Shown: piece after piece, positions 10,949-20,167 of the stretch
How the letters are laid out: every line of letters starts with the position of its first letter
Position numbering within the stretch: position 1 is the first letter of the stretch
Assembly (NCBI GenBank): GCA_964509425.1
Contig: CAZDWZ010000004.1
Coordinates: 310,001-374,000, forward strand
DNA length: 64,000 nucleotides
Source of the DNA: CAZDWZ01 sp964509425
Lineage (GTDB): Bacteria > Bdellovibrionota_C > UBA2361 > SZUA-149 > CAZDWZ01
Direction: 5' to 3'
The notes under the pieces: generated by a model
What the model saw: the letters and a program-made list of their open reading frames with translations, nothing else
What the model was told of the DNA's origin: nothing
Databases searched by the model: none
Program-made: the position numbers and the translations under genes

Positions 10949-11497
10949 ATGGAAGGGCAACGTTCGTCGCAGGTTACAGAAGTTCTCTCGGATGTTCGCC
11001 ATGGACATCGCAGAACCACTACAACAATTCGACTCCTTGAGTGCTTGAGAAGCTTTTGCGAGAACGTCGATGTGGCGGTCCGCGGCACCGAAGAGGATCC
11101 CCATCTTAGCTTCGTTACGGCGCTTCAGCATAACTACCTCGAGCGAACAAATCGCCTTGAGAACGACATGCGCGGCCGGAAAGGGCTTTCCGTGACCAAA
11201 TTGCTTCACAGCATAAAACAAGAATCCGCGGCCTCGCTTACCACCAAAGATCTCGCCCGGCTCATCTCCGGGGGAAATCAGACCGCACAAGCAGACCCCC
11301 AAGAGCAGCTCCTCAAACATCGTCAGGAGTCTCTACGAGAGTCGGAGGCGCTGAGCGATAGGGCAAAAGCGTTGTCGACCGAAGCGCATGGAAAGCAACG
11401 GGAGGGTGCCGTCGATGAAGCGAAATCCATTCTTGCCGAAGTTGATGAGCTGTTCCGGCAGGCGGTATTGGTTCTCAGGGTGTCTGAGGAAGTCTGA
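10949..11497 (+). CDS. Hypothetical charged helical protein
   Basis: 182 residues, not recognised. The C-terminal half (about residues 95-180) is rich in Glu, Lys, Gln and Ala and looks like a long amphipathic helix or coiled coil (HRQESLRESEALSDRAKALS). No signal peptide or membrane helix. It starts at an ATG at 10949, about 145 bp from the divergently transcribed membrane protein, and ends just before convergent hpt. A 169-codon open frame covers much of the same DNA on the minus strand but reads as Cys/Arg-rich low-quality protein, so I prefer this strand. The N-terminal 30 residues are less convincing and the true start could be further in. Confidence 0.5.
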   Translation: MEGQRSSQVTEVLSDVRHGHRRTTTTIRLLECLRSFCENVDVAVRGTEEDPHLSFVTALQHNYLERTNRLENDMRGRKGLSVTKLLHSIKQESAASLTTKDLARLISGGNQTAQADPQEQLLKHRQESLRESEALSDRAKALSTEAHGKQREGAVDEAKSILAEVDELFRQAVLVLRVSEEV

Positions 11498-11538
11498 GCG
11501 CGGCACCCCGCCGATGCGAACGCCGCTCCTCGAGCCGT

Positions 11539-12129
11539 CTATCCCTTTTGAATTACGTAAATATCCGGCAGGTTAGACCATCTATCCGAATCATCCATGC
11601 CGTAGCCGACAAACCACTCCGGGCCGACGTGGTTGAACCCTATCCAATCCGGACGATAGGCAGAGTTCTCGATGACCCGGCGAATCAGCACCACTGATTT
11701 CACCTCTCGTACGCCGACTTCCCTCAGATAGTTGGTAAATTCTCGAAGCGAGACGCCCGAATCGCAAATATCATCAACGAGAAGAATGGAACGCCCCCTG
11801 ACTGTCGATTCATCAAGTACGATGTCAACTTTTCCCTCCGGACGGAGTGTGTTGGTCTCCGAGTGGTACGCCCTCGCGCGCGCGGGGGAAACTTCCACCG
11901 AGCCTCGAACCTGCCTCATAAGGTCAGCAAAGAAAAAGATGCCGCCCCGCAGCACAGGCACGGCCAAAATGTCAGTGTGCGTTTCCTGCCGGATCTGCTG
12001 GGCCCAATCGGTGATATCAAGTGCGATATTCCGAACGACTGCGGCAATCGCGTCCGCGGAATAACACTCGACATAATTTCTCGGCAGGACCATGCTCATG
12101 AGAATTGCCTCAATTTGTTCTCGCTGCAT
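11539..12129 (-). CDS. hpt: Hypoxanthine(-guanine) phosphoribosyltransferase
   Basis: Purine salvage: transfers phosphoribose from PRPP to hypoxanthine or guanine, giving IMP or GMP in the cytoplasm. The type I PRTase PRPP-binding loop is ILLVDDICDSG at about residue 118, preceded by the flexible-loop region. The C-terminal WFVGYGMD is typical of HPRT, where Val/Tyr and Asp contact the base. At 196 residues it is slightly longer than usual. It could also be a related xanthine or guanine PRTase, since base preference cannot be read. It sits 50 bp downstream of the thiolase gene on the same strand, so the two may be cotranscribed. prs at 21.7 kb supplies PRPP and purA at 44.4 kb is the de novo counterpart in this window. 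Confidence 0.88.
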   Translation of the reverse strand: MQREQIEAILMSMVLPRNYVECYSADAIAAVVRNIALDITDWAQQIRQETHTDILAVPVLRGGIFFFADLMRQVRGSVEVSPARARAYHSETNTLRPEGKVDIVLDESTVRGRSILLVDDICDSGVSLREFTNYLREVGVREVKSVVLIRRVIENSAYRPDWIGFNHVGPEWFVGYGMDDSDRWSNLPDIYVIQKG

Positions 12130-12180
12130 CCACCAGTTAGTCTCGGGAATATCGGGCCCGCAAATTCCCTGGGCGCAACC

Positions 12181-13425
12181 TTAATCCCGTTCTAAGATCA
12201 TCGCTCCGCCAAGTCCACCGGCCGCACAAATGCTGATGAAACCTCGCTTCAAAGACAATCGCTTCAGCTCGTGGGCGAGTCCGAGCACCATCCGTCCACC
12301 CGTCGCCGCAAACGGATGACCCAAGGCGATCGACCCGCCGTTCACGTTCAGGCGGTCCCTCGGGATCTTCCCTGTCGCTGGCTCTTTCCAGCCCTCTTCC
12401 CAAGCGCGGATGTTCGACTCAACTTGGGCCGCGAACGCCTCGTGGATCTCAATCCGATCGAAATCGTCAGGCGTTAAGTTATTTCGTTTCAACATTCTGG
12501 GAACTGCGAGCGCTGGAGCCATCAGCAGTCCATCATCGGGGGAGAGTGCCGCATATTCATAGTCCTTCACGTAGGCGAGAATTTCACGCCCTTCTTTTTT
12601 CGCGCGCTCCTCTGACATGAGGATGACGACCGAAGCTCCGTCTGTAAGGGCGCTTGAGTTTCCGGCCGTCAGGGTTCCCTTCCCAGTTCGATCGAAGACC
12701 GGCTTGAGAGCCGCGAGCTTCTCGGCGGTGGTATCACCTCGAATGAGTCCGTCCGCGTTCTGATCACCGAGTGGAGCGATGAATTCGGCACCTATCCCCT
12801 CTTTCGCGGCTCTTGCCGCGTTCAGATGGCTTTTCAGAGCGATCTCATCTTGCGCCGCTCGTGGAATACCCATTTTCTGCGCTGTGATTTCGGTGTGCTG
12901 CCCCATGGTCAAACCAGTGGACGGCTCGGTGACAGACGGCATTGCGGGGACAAAATCACCCGGGCGAAAGCCGGAAAGCACTTTGAGTCGATCGCCAACG
13001 GTTTTCGCTTTTGACAAAGCAATGAATCGACGCGCTGCCTTTTCGGAGAAGAGAAGAGATGGGTTGGACATCGACTCCGTTCCCCCGGCAAGACCGAGAT
13101 GAGTGCGTCCCATCGCGATTCTACCGGCAACATCGGAGATCGCCACCAAACCAGAGATGCAATTGTTCGAGACCGCGTGCGCGTATACGGACTTTGGCAA
13201 ACCTGCGGCAAATAAGATTTCTCGCGCCCAGTTCGGAGTTCGAGGATCGAGCAGGACTGTTCCGAAGATGAACTCATCGATCGATGCCGCATCCAGTTTG
13301 TAGCGAGACACGGCTTCCTTCAGCACATGGGTACCCATCGCTTGCATGGAATACTTCCCAAACGCCCCGCCCGCCTTCACGAATGGAGTCCGGACTCCGC
13401 CGACCACCGCAACTCTCTGCGCCAT
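12181..13425 (-). CDS. Acetyl-CoA C-acyltransferase (thiolase, FadI-like)
   Basis: Cleaves 3-ketoacyl-CoA with CoA in beta-oxidation, or condenses acyl-CoA in reverse. All thiolase motifs are visible: the nucleophile Cys in SNNCISG (about residue 88), NGGSIALGHPFAATGGR, the histidine in EIHEAFA, and the second active-site Cys in CAAGGLGGAMILE near the C-terminus. Length 414 is normal to slightly long. The internal segment with TEPSTGLTMGQHTE resembles the FadI and archaeal-type subgroup rather than short biosynthetic PhaA enzymes. A TrmB-like regulator lies immediately upstream on the same strand and hpt follows. No partner FadJ or FadB is in the window, so direction and chain length are not determined. 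Confidence 0.92.
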   Translation of the reverse strand: MAQRVAVVGGVRTPFVKAGGAFGKYSMQAMGTHVLKEAVSRYKLDAASIDEFIFGTVLLDPRTPNWAREILFAAGLPKSVYAHAVSNNCISGLVAISDVAGRIAMGRTHLGLAGGTESMSNPSLLFSEKAARRFIALSKAKTVGDRLKVLSGFRPGDFVPAMPSVTEPSTGLTMGQHTEITAQKMGIPRAAQDEIALKSHLNAARAAKEGIGAEFIAPLGDQNADGLIRGDTTAEKLAALKPVFDRTGKGTLTAGNSSALTDGASVVILMSEERAKKEGREILAYVKDYEYAALSPDDGLLMAPALAVPRMLKRNNLTPDDFDRIEIHEAFAAQVESNIRAWEEGWKEPATGKIPRDRLNVNGGSIALGHPFAATGGRMVLGLAHELKRLSLKRGFISICAAGGLGGAMILERD

Positions 13426-13513
13426 AGGTTCTCCTGCTTCTTGTTCAAGTAGCCGCGTAATAATCGCCTAACTCATCTCCCGGCACCAGAGACAATGTCA
13501 CCACGATAGTGCC

Positions 13514-14275
13514 TCAGCCCTCGCCGGGTCGAGCGGGCGTGGATCTCGTCCAGAGAAGCTGCCAGAGACTTCGAATGAGCTGCTCCAACTCCTTGCTCTC
13601 GATAAGAATCCCGAAACTTTCGTGCCGTGAGCTGAAGAAGCCGACTTTTCCGGTATCGTAGATACCCATTCCCATCGTGATATTCGTATTGTCCGGAGCG
13701 AATCGAAGCTCGCGAAGAAATTTTGGTCCATGCGCTGAGCGTAAATACGGAACGTCTTTCGCGCGAAAACGGATAGTTTTTACCTGCACCCCTGCCGCGA
13801 TTCGCTGGCGATCAATCTCGGACATGAACGCTTTTCCGCCGACCATCTCGATCACATCGACTCCGGGCCATATATAACAGGCTTCTTTTTTGCAGAGCGG
13901 CTCTTCGCGGACGATGTTCCTAACCTGCTCGTGACCCTCAAAGTATGACATTCGTGGCTTTTGTCCGAGCAAATTGAACATGCCCATAAATTCGGGAAGT
14001 GCCTTCTCGAACTCCGATAAACGCTCTCGTTGGAGTTTCAAAATCCGAGCAGGCGATTCAGCTCGGTACTGATTCCTCCCGCGAATTTTGACTTTAGAGA
14101 TAAGACCCAAGGCGATGAGGCGGTCGATGAAATTGTAGATCGACGTTCGCTTGACCCCGGCGCGGTCGGAGATGGGCTTCACGGTGCTTGATCCAAGCTC
14201 CAGGACAGCCAGATAGGTTCTCGCCTCCTTCTCCGAGAGTCCAATCTGAGAAAGCAGTTCGCCTTTTGTCATCAT
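13514..14275 (-). CDS. TrmB-family transcriptional regulator
   Basis: The N-terminal winged helix spans residues 5-75. The pattern LSEKEARTYLAVLELG followed by VKPISDRAGVKRTSIY and LIALGLISK is characteristic of TrmB/HTH-20 regulators, which are common in archaea and present in some bacteria. A linker helix (AESPARILKLQRERLSEFEK) leads to a C-terminal PLD-like effector domain (about residues 110-245) with FEGHEQVRNIV and IYDTGKVGFFSS, typical of bacterial TrmB proteins. The ligand is unknown; sugar ligands are known only for archaeal members. It lies about 90 bp upstream of the thiolase gene on the same strand and could control it. Two adjacent ATG codons (14275, 14272) are possible starts. 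Confidence 0.85.
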   Translation of the reverse strand: MMTKGELLSQIGLSEKEARTYLAVLELGSSTVKPISDRAGVKRTSIYNFIDRLIALGLISKVKIRGRNQYRAESPARILKLQRERLSEFEKALPEFMGMFNLLGQKPRMSYFEGHEQVRNIVREEPLCKKEACYIWPGVDVIEMVGGKAFMSEIDRQRIAAGVQVKTIRFRAKDVPYLRSAHGPKFLRELRFAPDNTNITMGMGIYDTGKVGFFSSRHESFGILIESKELEQLIRSLWQLLWTRSTPARPGEG

Positions 14276-14430
14276 CGTCTAGACTATAGACGTTTTCTCG
14301 GAATGTTCCAAGAGAACTCATTGTAATCATTGAAACCAAGCGCATCCTCACTGTTTTCTTCCGGTTTCCGTTGAGATTCTAGACGTTCCTGCCATCCTTC
14401 TTTCCCACCACCCGCAAATTTCGGAGAGAT

Positions 14431-15570
14431 ATGAAAGCATCAAAGCAAAGTTGTTTACGGATTCCGGGCGCACTGCTCCTGCTTGCCGTCTTGGCCTGGG
14501 TTTCGGCTGCATTCGAATCGATGGCCTTGAGTGATCCCGAGGAGGGCTCGGAATTCAACCTGGCGGCCATGATGCCGCTTACCGGAGACTTCGCACCATT
14601 CGGTAACCACGTGCGGCGTGGCGTCGAGCTCGCGGCAGAGCACCTGATGGAGAGCGGTGTTCGAGTCCGCGTCAGCTATGAGAATGCATGCCTTCCAGCA
14701 GAAACTGTCGCGGCCATGCAAAAGCTCACCTCTCAACACCGAATCGACGCGCTCGTCGCCAACTACTGCGTGATCGGGATCTATCCGGTGCTCGGGCTTC
14801 TCGAGTCAAAGAATATCTCCGCGTTTCAGACATCCGAAATGCCGAAGGCACTTCTCAAAGAGGATGGATTTCTTTTTAGCACCAGCCCACGAATCAAGGA
14901 TGAATCAGTGCTGCTCGCGGAGTATGCCAAGACGAGACTCTTCGCCAAATCTGCCGCGATACTCTACCTTTCAACGCAGTGGGGAGAGGAGTTTCAGAAT
15001 ACTTTCGCCGAGGAATTTCAGAAGCGCGGCGGTTTGATAACCGGCTCCGAGGCAAGCCCGATCGGACAAAACGATTTCAAAGCTGAGCTCCTACGGCTGA
15101 AACGCGGAAAGCCGGACGTTGTTTTTGTGGTCCATCTCGGTCCAACTCTTGGAATCATCGCGAAACAGATCCGGGATCTCGGGATGAGTCAGCAGCTCCT
15201 GACGACGAGTGAAGGTGAAGAAGCGAGTGTGCTCGAAACCGCCCGTGGAGCTGCGGAGGGTCTCCGCTTCTTTTCGCCGGCCGAAGGCAGAGGATCGGCT
15301 GAAACCGAGCGTTTCGAAGCGGCATTCAAAGTCAAATTCGGTAGCCCGGCGCATCCATTGTCCCGGCACTCGTATGATTCCACGATGTTGATAGGGACTG
15401 CCCTGAAGAGCTGCAATCGAGATCAAACCTGTGTTCGGAAAAAACTCCGCGAGATAAGGGACCACAAGGGTGCCAGTGGTCTCATTTCGATGAATCGAGA
15501 CGGCTCAACGTCTCGGCCTTTTTTTCTGAAACGCGTCGAAGGGAACGAATTCCGAACAAACGAGGAGTGA
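14431..15570 (+). CDS. Periplasmic ligand-binding protein, branched-chain amino-acid/amide type
   Basis: Extracytoplasmic type I solute-binding fold (Peripla_BP_6, LivJ/UrtA-like). Residues 1-34 form a signal sequence (basic start, hydrophobic LLLLAVLAWVSAA). The mature part begins with FNLAAMMPLTGDFAPFG, the usual first strand and ligand loop, and has two Rossmann lobes through to about residue 360 (SRHSYDSTMLIGTAL near the C-terminus). Length 379 is normal. No ABC permease or ATPase gene is next to it, so it is an orphan binding protein and may deliver to a transporter elsewhere or act as a sensor. The ligand is not predictable. It is convergent with the O-antigen-ligase-like gene, only 2 bp apart. 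Confidence 0.82.
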   Translation: MKASKQSCLRIPGALLLLAVLAWVSAAFESMALSDPEEGSEFNLAAMMPLTGDFAPFGNHVRRGVELAAEHLMESGVRVRVSYENACLPAETVAAMQKLTSQHRIDALVANYCVIGIYPVLGLLESKNISAFQTSEMPKALLKEDGFLFSTSPRIKDESVLLAEYAKTRLFAKSAAILYLSTQWGEEFQNTFAEEFQKRGGLITGSEASPIGQNDFKAELLRLKRGKPDVVFVVHLGPTLGIIAKQIRDLGMSQQLLTTSEGEEASVLETARGAAEGLRFFSPAEGRGSAETERFEAAFKVKFGSPAHPLSRHSYDSTMLIGTALKSCNRDQTCVRKKLREIRDHKGASGLISMNRDGSTSRPFFLKRVEGNEFRTNEE

Positions 15571-15572
15571 GA

Positions 15573-17798
15573 TTATCGGTAGACCTTCAGGCTAAGAAGT
15601 CGGTAGTCGTTCCCCGTCTTAAAAACAAAGGCAGGCACAAACCAAGAATCAGTTTCAAGGTCGACTGCGACAAGCCGATTGCCCGACACGACAACACTTG
15701 GATCGCCGTTCGATAATGGAACTCGAATACTCTTCTCTTTCAATCCGGGAAGCAGTTCCCGGACTCTCTCGGTTCCATTCACTCGAACCGTAAGCGAGGC
15801 AGAAGCCATACCTTCTCGCAGGAAATCCATACCGAGATTGAGAGTGACGAACGTACCGGCCGCATCTTCTTTCACCGGGAGAAGAAGTCGCGCATGCGGA
15901 GCACACCAGGTGTAATCCCTTCCATCACCCGATCGCTCCGTCACGAAACAGCCGTAGACGCCGCTTTTATCCAAATAATCAGAATCGATCTGCGAAAACA
16001 CCACTTTTTCCCACAACAAATGGAGCCCGAGAACGAGGAGCAAGGTCCGCCATAAGAGTCGTTCCTCGGCTGGCGATGCCGAACGCTCTGCCAAGAGCAC
16101 GGACGCTATTCCAACGACCGCAAAAAACAAAACCTGAAGCGAGTGAATATAGAAAATCTCCTGCACCACCCCGTAAATGAGGAAACTACAAGCAAAACAA
16201 GCAACCACCAGGAGCTGAATTTTCTCTCGAACTGTTCGACGGTCCTTGACGACTTCACCGAGCGGCGGCACCAACATGTGGAACATCAGCGCAACGAGAA
16301 TCAGGAGACCGAAAACCCCCTTCCCCGACAACACTTGGAAGTATAACGAGTGCGCCGTTCCGTGGAGAGGAAGATTGAATTCTCCGGGATAATGACCGTC
16401 CGCACGTTCAAACTCTTTGTGAAACTGATATCCGAATGATTCGCTTCCCGCGCCAAAAAAGGGGTGAAGCGACGCGATCCGATAGGCAGCTACCATAAAG
16501 TCTGTGCGATCGGAGGTCCTACTAATGTCCTCCAGTCGATTGACGTAATGCTGGGACGGTACCTTAACGTCACCTGAGAACGAACCCGATTTCATTCCGA
16601 AGTTAATGAGCAGCACGCTAAAAACTACCGTCAGCGGTACGCTGACGAGGACTTTGAGGAGCGAGCCTCTCACGGCAGGAAGGACTTTCTCCTCTCCACG
16701 TTCCAGCCGTCGAACGACGTAAATCGCCGCCCAAATTGCAAACAGGGTAAGCGGATACGAAACCCAACCGCCTCTTTGGAACGTGAGAATAAGCGCAAAC
16801 TCGCCGGCGAGCAGCACCGCGAGCATCTGCAGAACTCTCGACCAAAATGAAGTCCGCTGAAGAAGAATCAAAAGCACAAACGGCACGGTCATGGTGACAT
16901 ATTCGGCGTACCAACCCGAATGACCGAAAAATGACTGGAGGCGAAATTGCGCGTTCCCCGGATTCACCATCGGATCCAACCCGCGCACTCCTCTCAGGTC
17001 GATGAAATTGTAATAATCAGCGATGCCCGCAGCGAGCGACAGTAACAATCCAGCGAGAATCGCCGCGCCGTATTGAAGCGCCCGGTTCGGCGCTCCACCG
17101 ATTCGATGGACGAGGAGCCATGCGAAAGCAATTGATACGAACGTGAGAAATGCCGACAAGATCGCATACCCCTGTTTATCCTCGACCAGGGAGATGAACG
17201 AGAACAATGAAGCAGCGATCTCCTTCGGATGAAACCCGATTATTCGAGCACCCATCTCGTGAAGGAAGACGCCTTGCGGCAATGACGTAAGACTAAAAAG
17301 TGAAACGAGTCCGAAAGCAGCGGCGAAGAGCCAGACGAATGAACCGGTTCCCTTCTGTCTCTCGAGCCGCGCCGATGGGAAACGCCAGTTTTCAAAAAAA
17401 TGCCGGAAAAATAGTCCGCCAACCACGCAGCACTGAGCAAGGATTAGATAATGATATTGGAGCGTATTCGGCTTATTCCCGAACACCGGGAGTGATGCGA
17501 GAAACAGGCAGATAGCAATCTCGGGAAGGAGAAAACTCAATGCCAGCACGCTGACCGCCATCGTTCTCGCGTAGGGAAATGGGCGGAGCGTGAGCACGGA
17601 GAATAGCTCGGCCAAGACAAAAACCATGCCCAGGAAAACAAGAAAGCTGGTCGCAAGCTTCGTCACGATGCCTTCTCCTCGGATGGGATTTGAATCTGCG
17701 GTCTCCTGATTCGGAAAGCTCAGGACATCAAGTGATGCACTCCCCGACTTTCGCGGTAGAGAATCACGTTTTAATCTTTCCTGACTGAAGGAGCTCAT
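15573..17798 (-). CDS. O-antigen ligase / Wzy-like polytopic membrane protein
   Basis: 741 residues. About a dozen hydrophobic helices cover residues 45-600. The Wzy_C-type signature is in the middle: a large periplasmic loop with DFMVAAYRIASLHPFFGAGS and LHGTAHSLYFQVLSGKGVFG, matching the RxxLxxxAxxxFxxxPxxGxG and H-N/S-xY patterns of WaaL and Wzy proteins. A soluble C-terminal domain of about 120 residues follows the last helices, longer than in classical WaaL. By family it joins or polymerises glycans on a lipid carrier at the periplasmic face; whether ligase or polymerase cannot be told. It lies about 50 bp downstream of the single-helix protein behind rplI on the same strand. Confidence 0.78.
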   Translation of the reverse strand: MSSFSQERLKRDSLPRKSGSASLDVLSFPNQETADSNPIRGEGIVTKLATSFLVFLGMVFVLAELFSVLTLRPFPYARTMAVSVLALSFLLPEIAICLFLASLPVFGNKPNTLQYHYLILAQCCVVGGLFFRHFFENWRFPSARLERQKGTGSFVWLFAAAFGLVSLFSLTSLPQGVFLHEMGARIIGFHPKEIAASLFSFISLVEDKQGYAILSAFLTFVSIAFAWLLVHRIGGAPNRALQYGAAILAGLLLSLAAGIADYYNFIDLRGVRGLDPMVNPGNAQFRLQSFFGHSGWYAEYVTMTVPFVLLILLQRTSFWSRVLQMLAVLLAGEFALILTFQRGGWVSYPLTLFAIWAAIYVVRRLERGEEKVLPAVRGSLLKVLVSVPLTVVFSVLLINFGMKSGSFSGDVKVPSQHYVNRLEDISRTSDRTDFMVAAYRIASLHPFFGAGSESFGYQFHKEFERADGHYPGEFNLPLHGTAHSLYFQVLSGKGVFGLLILVALMFHMLVPPLGEVVKDRRTVREKIQLLVVACFACSFLIYGVVQEIFYIHSLQVLFFAVVGIASVLLAERSASPAEERLLWRTLLLVLGLHLLWEKVVFSQIDSDYLDKSGVYGCFVTERSGDGRDYTWCAPHARLLLPVKEDAAGTFVTLNLGMDFLREGMASASLTVRVNGTERVRELLPGLKEKSIRVPLSNGDPSVVVSGNRLVAVDLETDSWFVPAFVFKTGNDYRLLSLKVYR

Positions 17799-17847
17799 AG
17801 AAGAAATTCATCAAAGGCAATTTATCGCGCACCTCAGGACCCGGAGC

Positions 17848-18762
17848 TCATTCCGCGGATCCGTCATTCAGAACGATTTCTGCTGCATCCGGAGGATAGT
17901 CGACGACTACGTTCTCGTTCGGAATCCGACTTCGCACGGCGTCGGTTCCGCCCTGGGCAAACCTCGCGAGCGCCCTCCGATTGAGCTTAAACGGCTCGGC
18001 AAGCTGGGCGACAACGAGGCGGGACACAGTGACAGTCCCGAGCGACGCAGCGAATTTTACGGGTTGCGTCGTTGCCGGTACTCCCATTCCGCGAAGCGAA
18101 TAGCCACCCATGAAATTGTCCGAGCTCGACAATTCACCCGTGGATGTCTCGCCGGATGGGAGATCTGAAACTTCCCCCATGAACAAAGACATCTGCTCAC
18201 CGGGTTTTACGATGAGTGTGCCTTGATAGATCTTCATCGGAAGGAGATCGAACTTCTCGAATGTAAACCATCCTCCAGTGCCATCCGGGGTTTGCCAATA
18301 AATTTCCGGCCGAACCGAAGTCTTCATCGGGCGAACCGCAATCACCCACCCTGGGAACGGTGAAGCGGCTTGAGCATCATACTTTGAGATCAATCGCATC
18401 CGTCGCTCGTAGCGCACCGGCAATCGACTGAATGAAAACCGAAACGATACGACGAATATTTTGCCGGTTTGAGGGTCCTGTTCGGGACGGTGATTGAACT
18501 TTCGATATCCGGAGTCGAGGCTCGGCTCGTTGCCGGAGGCCGGCTTTTCATCGTCGTCAGGCAGTCCGAGGGAGGCTCGGCTGAGCTCATCCTCGGAGGG
18601 ATCGGTCGAACCCAAATCTGGAGATGCAGTCCCCGATAACGCCGCACTTTGGGCGTTTCGGGAGAGAACGTCAAAACGGTAGACAGCTACGGCAGCGGAG
18701 CCGAGCAAAATGGCAAGAAACAGAATAAGAACGGCCAGTAGGGTACGGGACCTTCCCGGCAC
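17848..18762 (-). CDS. Hypothetical membrane-anchored protein behind rplI
   Basis: Not recognised. One hydrophobic helix near the N-terminus (LLAVLILFLAILLGSAAVA), a low-complexity acidic linker rich in Ser, Asp and Pro, then about 200 residues of probably beta-rich periplasmic domain. I place the start at GTG 18762, 4 nt after the rplI stop, because a GAGGAAG Shine-Dalgarno sequence lies about 9 nt before it. An in-frame start at 18810 is also open; it would overlap rplI by 44 nt and add a basic leader of 16 residues. The gene probably travels in the rplI transcript. The following O-antigen-ligase-like gene suggests a cell-surface role, but this is inference. Confidence 0.65.
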   Translation of the reverse strand: MPGRSRTLLAVLILFLAILLGSAAVAVYRFDVLSRNAQSAALSGTASPDLGSTDPSEDELSRASLGLPDDDEKPASGNEPSLDSGYRKFNHRPEQDPQTGKIFVVSFRFSFSRLPVRYERRMRLISKYDAQAASPFPGWVIAVRPMKTSVRPEIYWQTPDGTGGWFTFEKFDLLPMKIYQGTLIVKPGEQMSLFMGEVSDLPSGETSTGELSSSDNFMGGYSLRGMGVPATTQPVKFAASLGTVTVSRLVVAQLAEPFKLNRRALARFAQGGTDAVRSRIPNENVVVDYPPDAAEIVLNDGSAE

Positions 18763-18766
18763 AGAT

Positions 18767-19312
18767 CTATGCTTCCTCTTCCGCAGCTTCAGCTTGCTTT
18801 TCAGCAGCACGCTTTTCGATCAAAGCCTTCGTATACTGCGCGGCTTTGAGTTCTTCTTCCTCGCTTAACGCCTTGGGAATGACGTTTACGGTGATTGTGG
18901 TCTCAACCGCTTGGTGAAGCTTGATTCGAACCGGATGCTCGCCAAGCTTACGAATCGGCTCAGAAAGAAGAACTCGGCGACGATCAACTTCGATTCCCTT
19001 TGCCGTAAGCTTCTCCGCGATTTCCCGCGACGTCACTGAACCGAAAACTCGTCCGTGGCCACCGACACGAAGCTCAACATCAAGTTTGATCTCCTGAACT
19101 TCCTTTGCCCGCGCTTCTGCAGCGACTTTTAAGCGTTTGCTCTTCGCTTCAATCTGCCGCATGCGATGAGCCATAACACGAGCGGAAGCGCTTCCGGCTT
19201 CAAGCGCCAGGCCTCGGGGAACGAGGTAGTTTCTAGCGTATCCGGGACGAACACTCACCGTCTCTCCGATGTCTCCGAGGCCCGCCACATCATCCATCAA
19301 CACGACTTTCAT
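18767..19312 (-). CDS. rplI: 50S ribosomal protein bL9
   Basis: Large-subunit protein near the L1 stalk. The N-terminal domain is textbook (MKVVLMDDVAGLGDIGETV, then PGYARNYLVPRGLA), followed by the long connecting helix (about residues 45-75) and the C-terminal rRNA-binding domain (GHGRVFGSVTSREIAE). Length 181 exceeds the usual ~150 because of an acidic, Ala/Glu-rich tail (about residues 155-181). It lies 103 bp after rpsF on the same strand. The gene order rpsF-rplI lacks rpsR, which usually sits between them. Confidence 0.97.
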   Translation of the reverse strand: MKVVLMDDVAGLGDIGETVSVRPGYARNYLVPRGLALEAGSASARVMAHRMRQIEAKSKRLKVAAEARAKEVQEIKLDVELRVGGHGRVFGSVTSREIAEKLTAKGIEVDRRRVLLSEPIRKLGEHPVRIKLHQAVETTITVNVIPKALSEEEELKAAQYTKALIEKRAAEKQAEAAEEEA

Positions 19313-19415
19313 AATTCCCCTTCCGCCCGATGTCTCACCATTGGCGTGTCAGACTAAAATTTACTTTCCAATCTATTTTCGCCGGCCTCACTCGAGGCCG
19401 CTCGCCGCGAACTGT

Positions 19416-19895
19416 CTAGGCGGTCTCTCCATCTGCTGCAGCTTCCACATCAGCGCCTTCGCGCTCGCCGCCAAATCCTTCGCGGTTTCCACCGTAGAAG
19501 TTGTCGCGGAACCCGCCTTCACGGAATTGATCACGACTGTAAGGATCTCGGAATCCACCCTCACGCGAACCATAGGTATCAGCTACCGGAGGACGGATGA
19601 GATCAGGTGCAAACTTGTCTTTCTTTACAACCAGGAACCGAAGCACGGAGTCGTTGATACGCAACTGCCGCCGCATGTCCGCCACCAGGGTGTTTGCCCC
19701 TGAGAACACGACGAAGGCATAAATTCCGTATTCCTTCTTCTTGATCTTATACGCGAGTTGGCGGCGTCCCCAGACGTCGCGCTTCGTCACTTGCCCACTG
19801 TGGCTGGTGATCAAAGCCTCAACACGATCCAGCTGCGCTGCAACATCGGCGTCGCTCAGCGCAGAATCAAATACAATTACGCTTTCATAAAGCAT
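19416..19895 (-). CDS. rpsF: 30S ribosomal protein bS6
   Basis: Small-subunit protein that pairs with bS18 on the platform. The ferredoxin-like fold is recognisable from LYESVIVFDSALSDADV through GRRQLAYKIKKKEYGIY to RINDSVLRFLVVKK. After residue ~100 comes a variable tail of about 55 residues rich in Gly, Arg, Phe and Glu, with a repeated REGGFRD unit; bS6 tails vary, and E. coli carries a polyglutamate one. The gene heads the rpsF-rplI group on the minus strand, about 270 bp from pth. In that 270 bp I see no further gene. Confidence 0.96.
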   Translation of the reverse strand: MLYESVIVFDSALSDADVAAQLDRVEALITSHSGQVTKRDVWGRRQLAYKIKKKEYGIYAFVVFSGANTLVADMRRQLRINDSVLRFLVVKKDKFAPDLIRPPVADTYGSREGGFRDPYSRDQFREGGFRDNFYGGNREGFGGEREGADVEAAADGETA

Positions 19896-20167
19896 GGCAG
19901 TTTCCCAATCCTGACCCCGATTCTTCCGGGCCGTTATTTAAAATTTCTTCAAGATCTCGCTGTCGAACTTTGCCACCAATGATTCTCTTCGAATCAGATT
20001 GATTGCTTCGAACCCGTGAGAGCGAAACCATGAAAGATTGCCGCATATTGAGACTCAAGAAGCCTCCCTGCGGGCGCACTCGTATACCTCAGGTTTTGCG
20101 AATATTCAACACAGGTTATCGCTCTTTTTCACGGCTTTGAGGGACTTTCTCCAGCAGTTTCCGAATT

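Noticed and set aside
10811..11320. 169-codon minus-strand frame antisense to the helical protein gene
   Set aside because: Cys- and Arg-rich, no recognisable fold; the plus-strand protein looks more natural. Not excluded with certainty.
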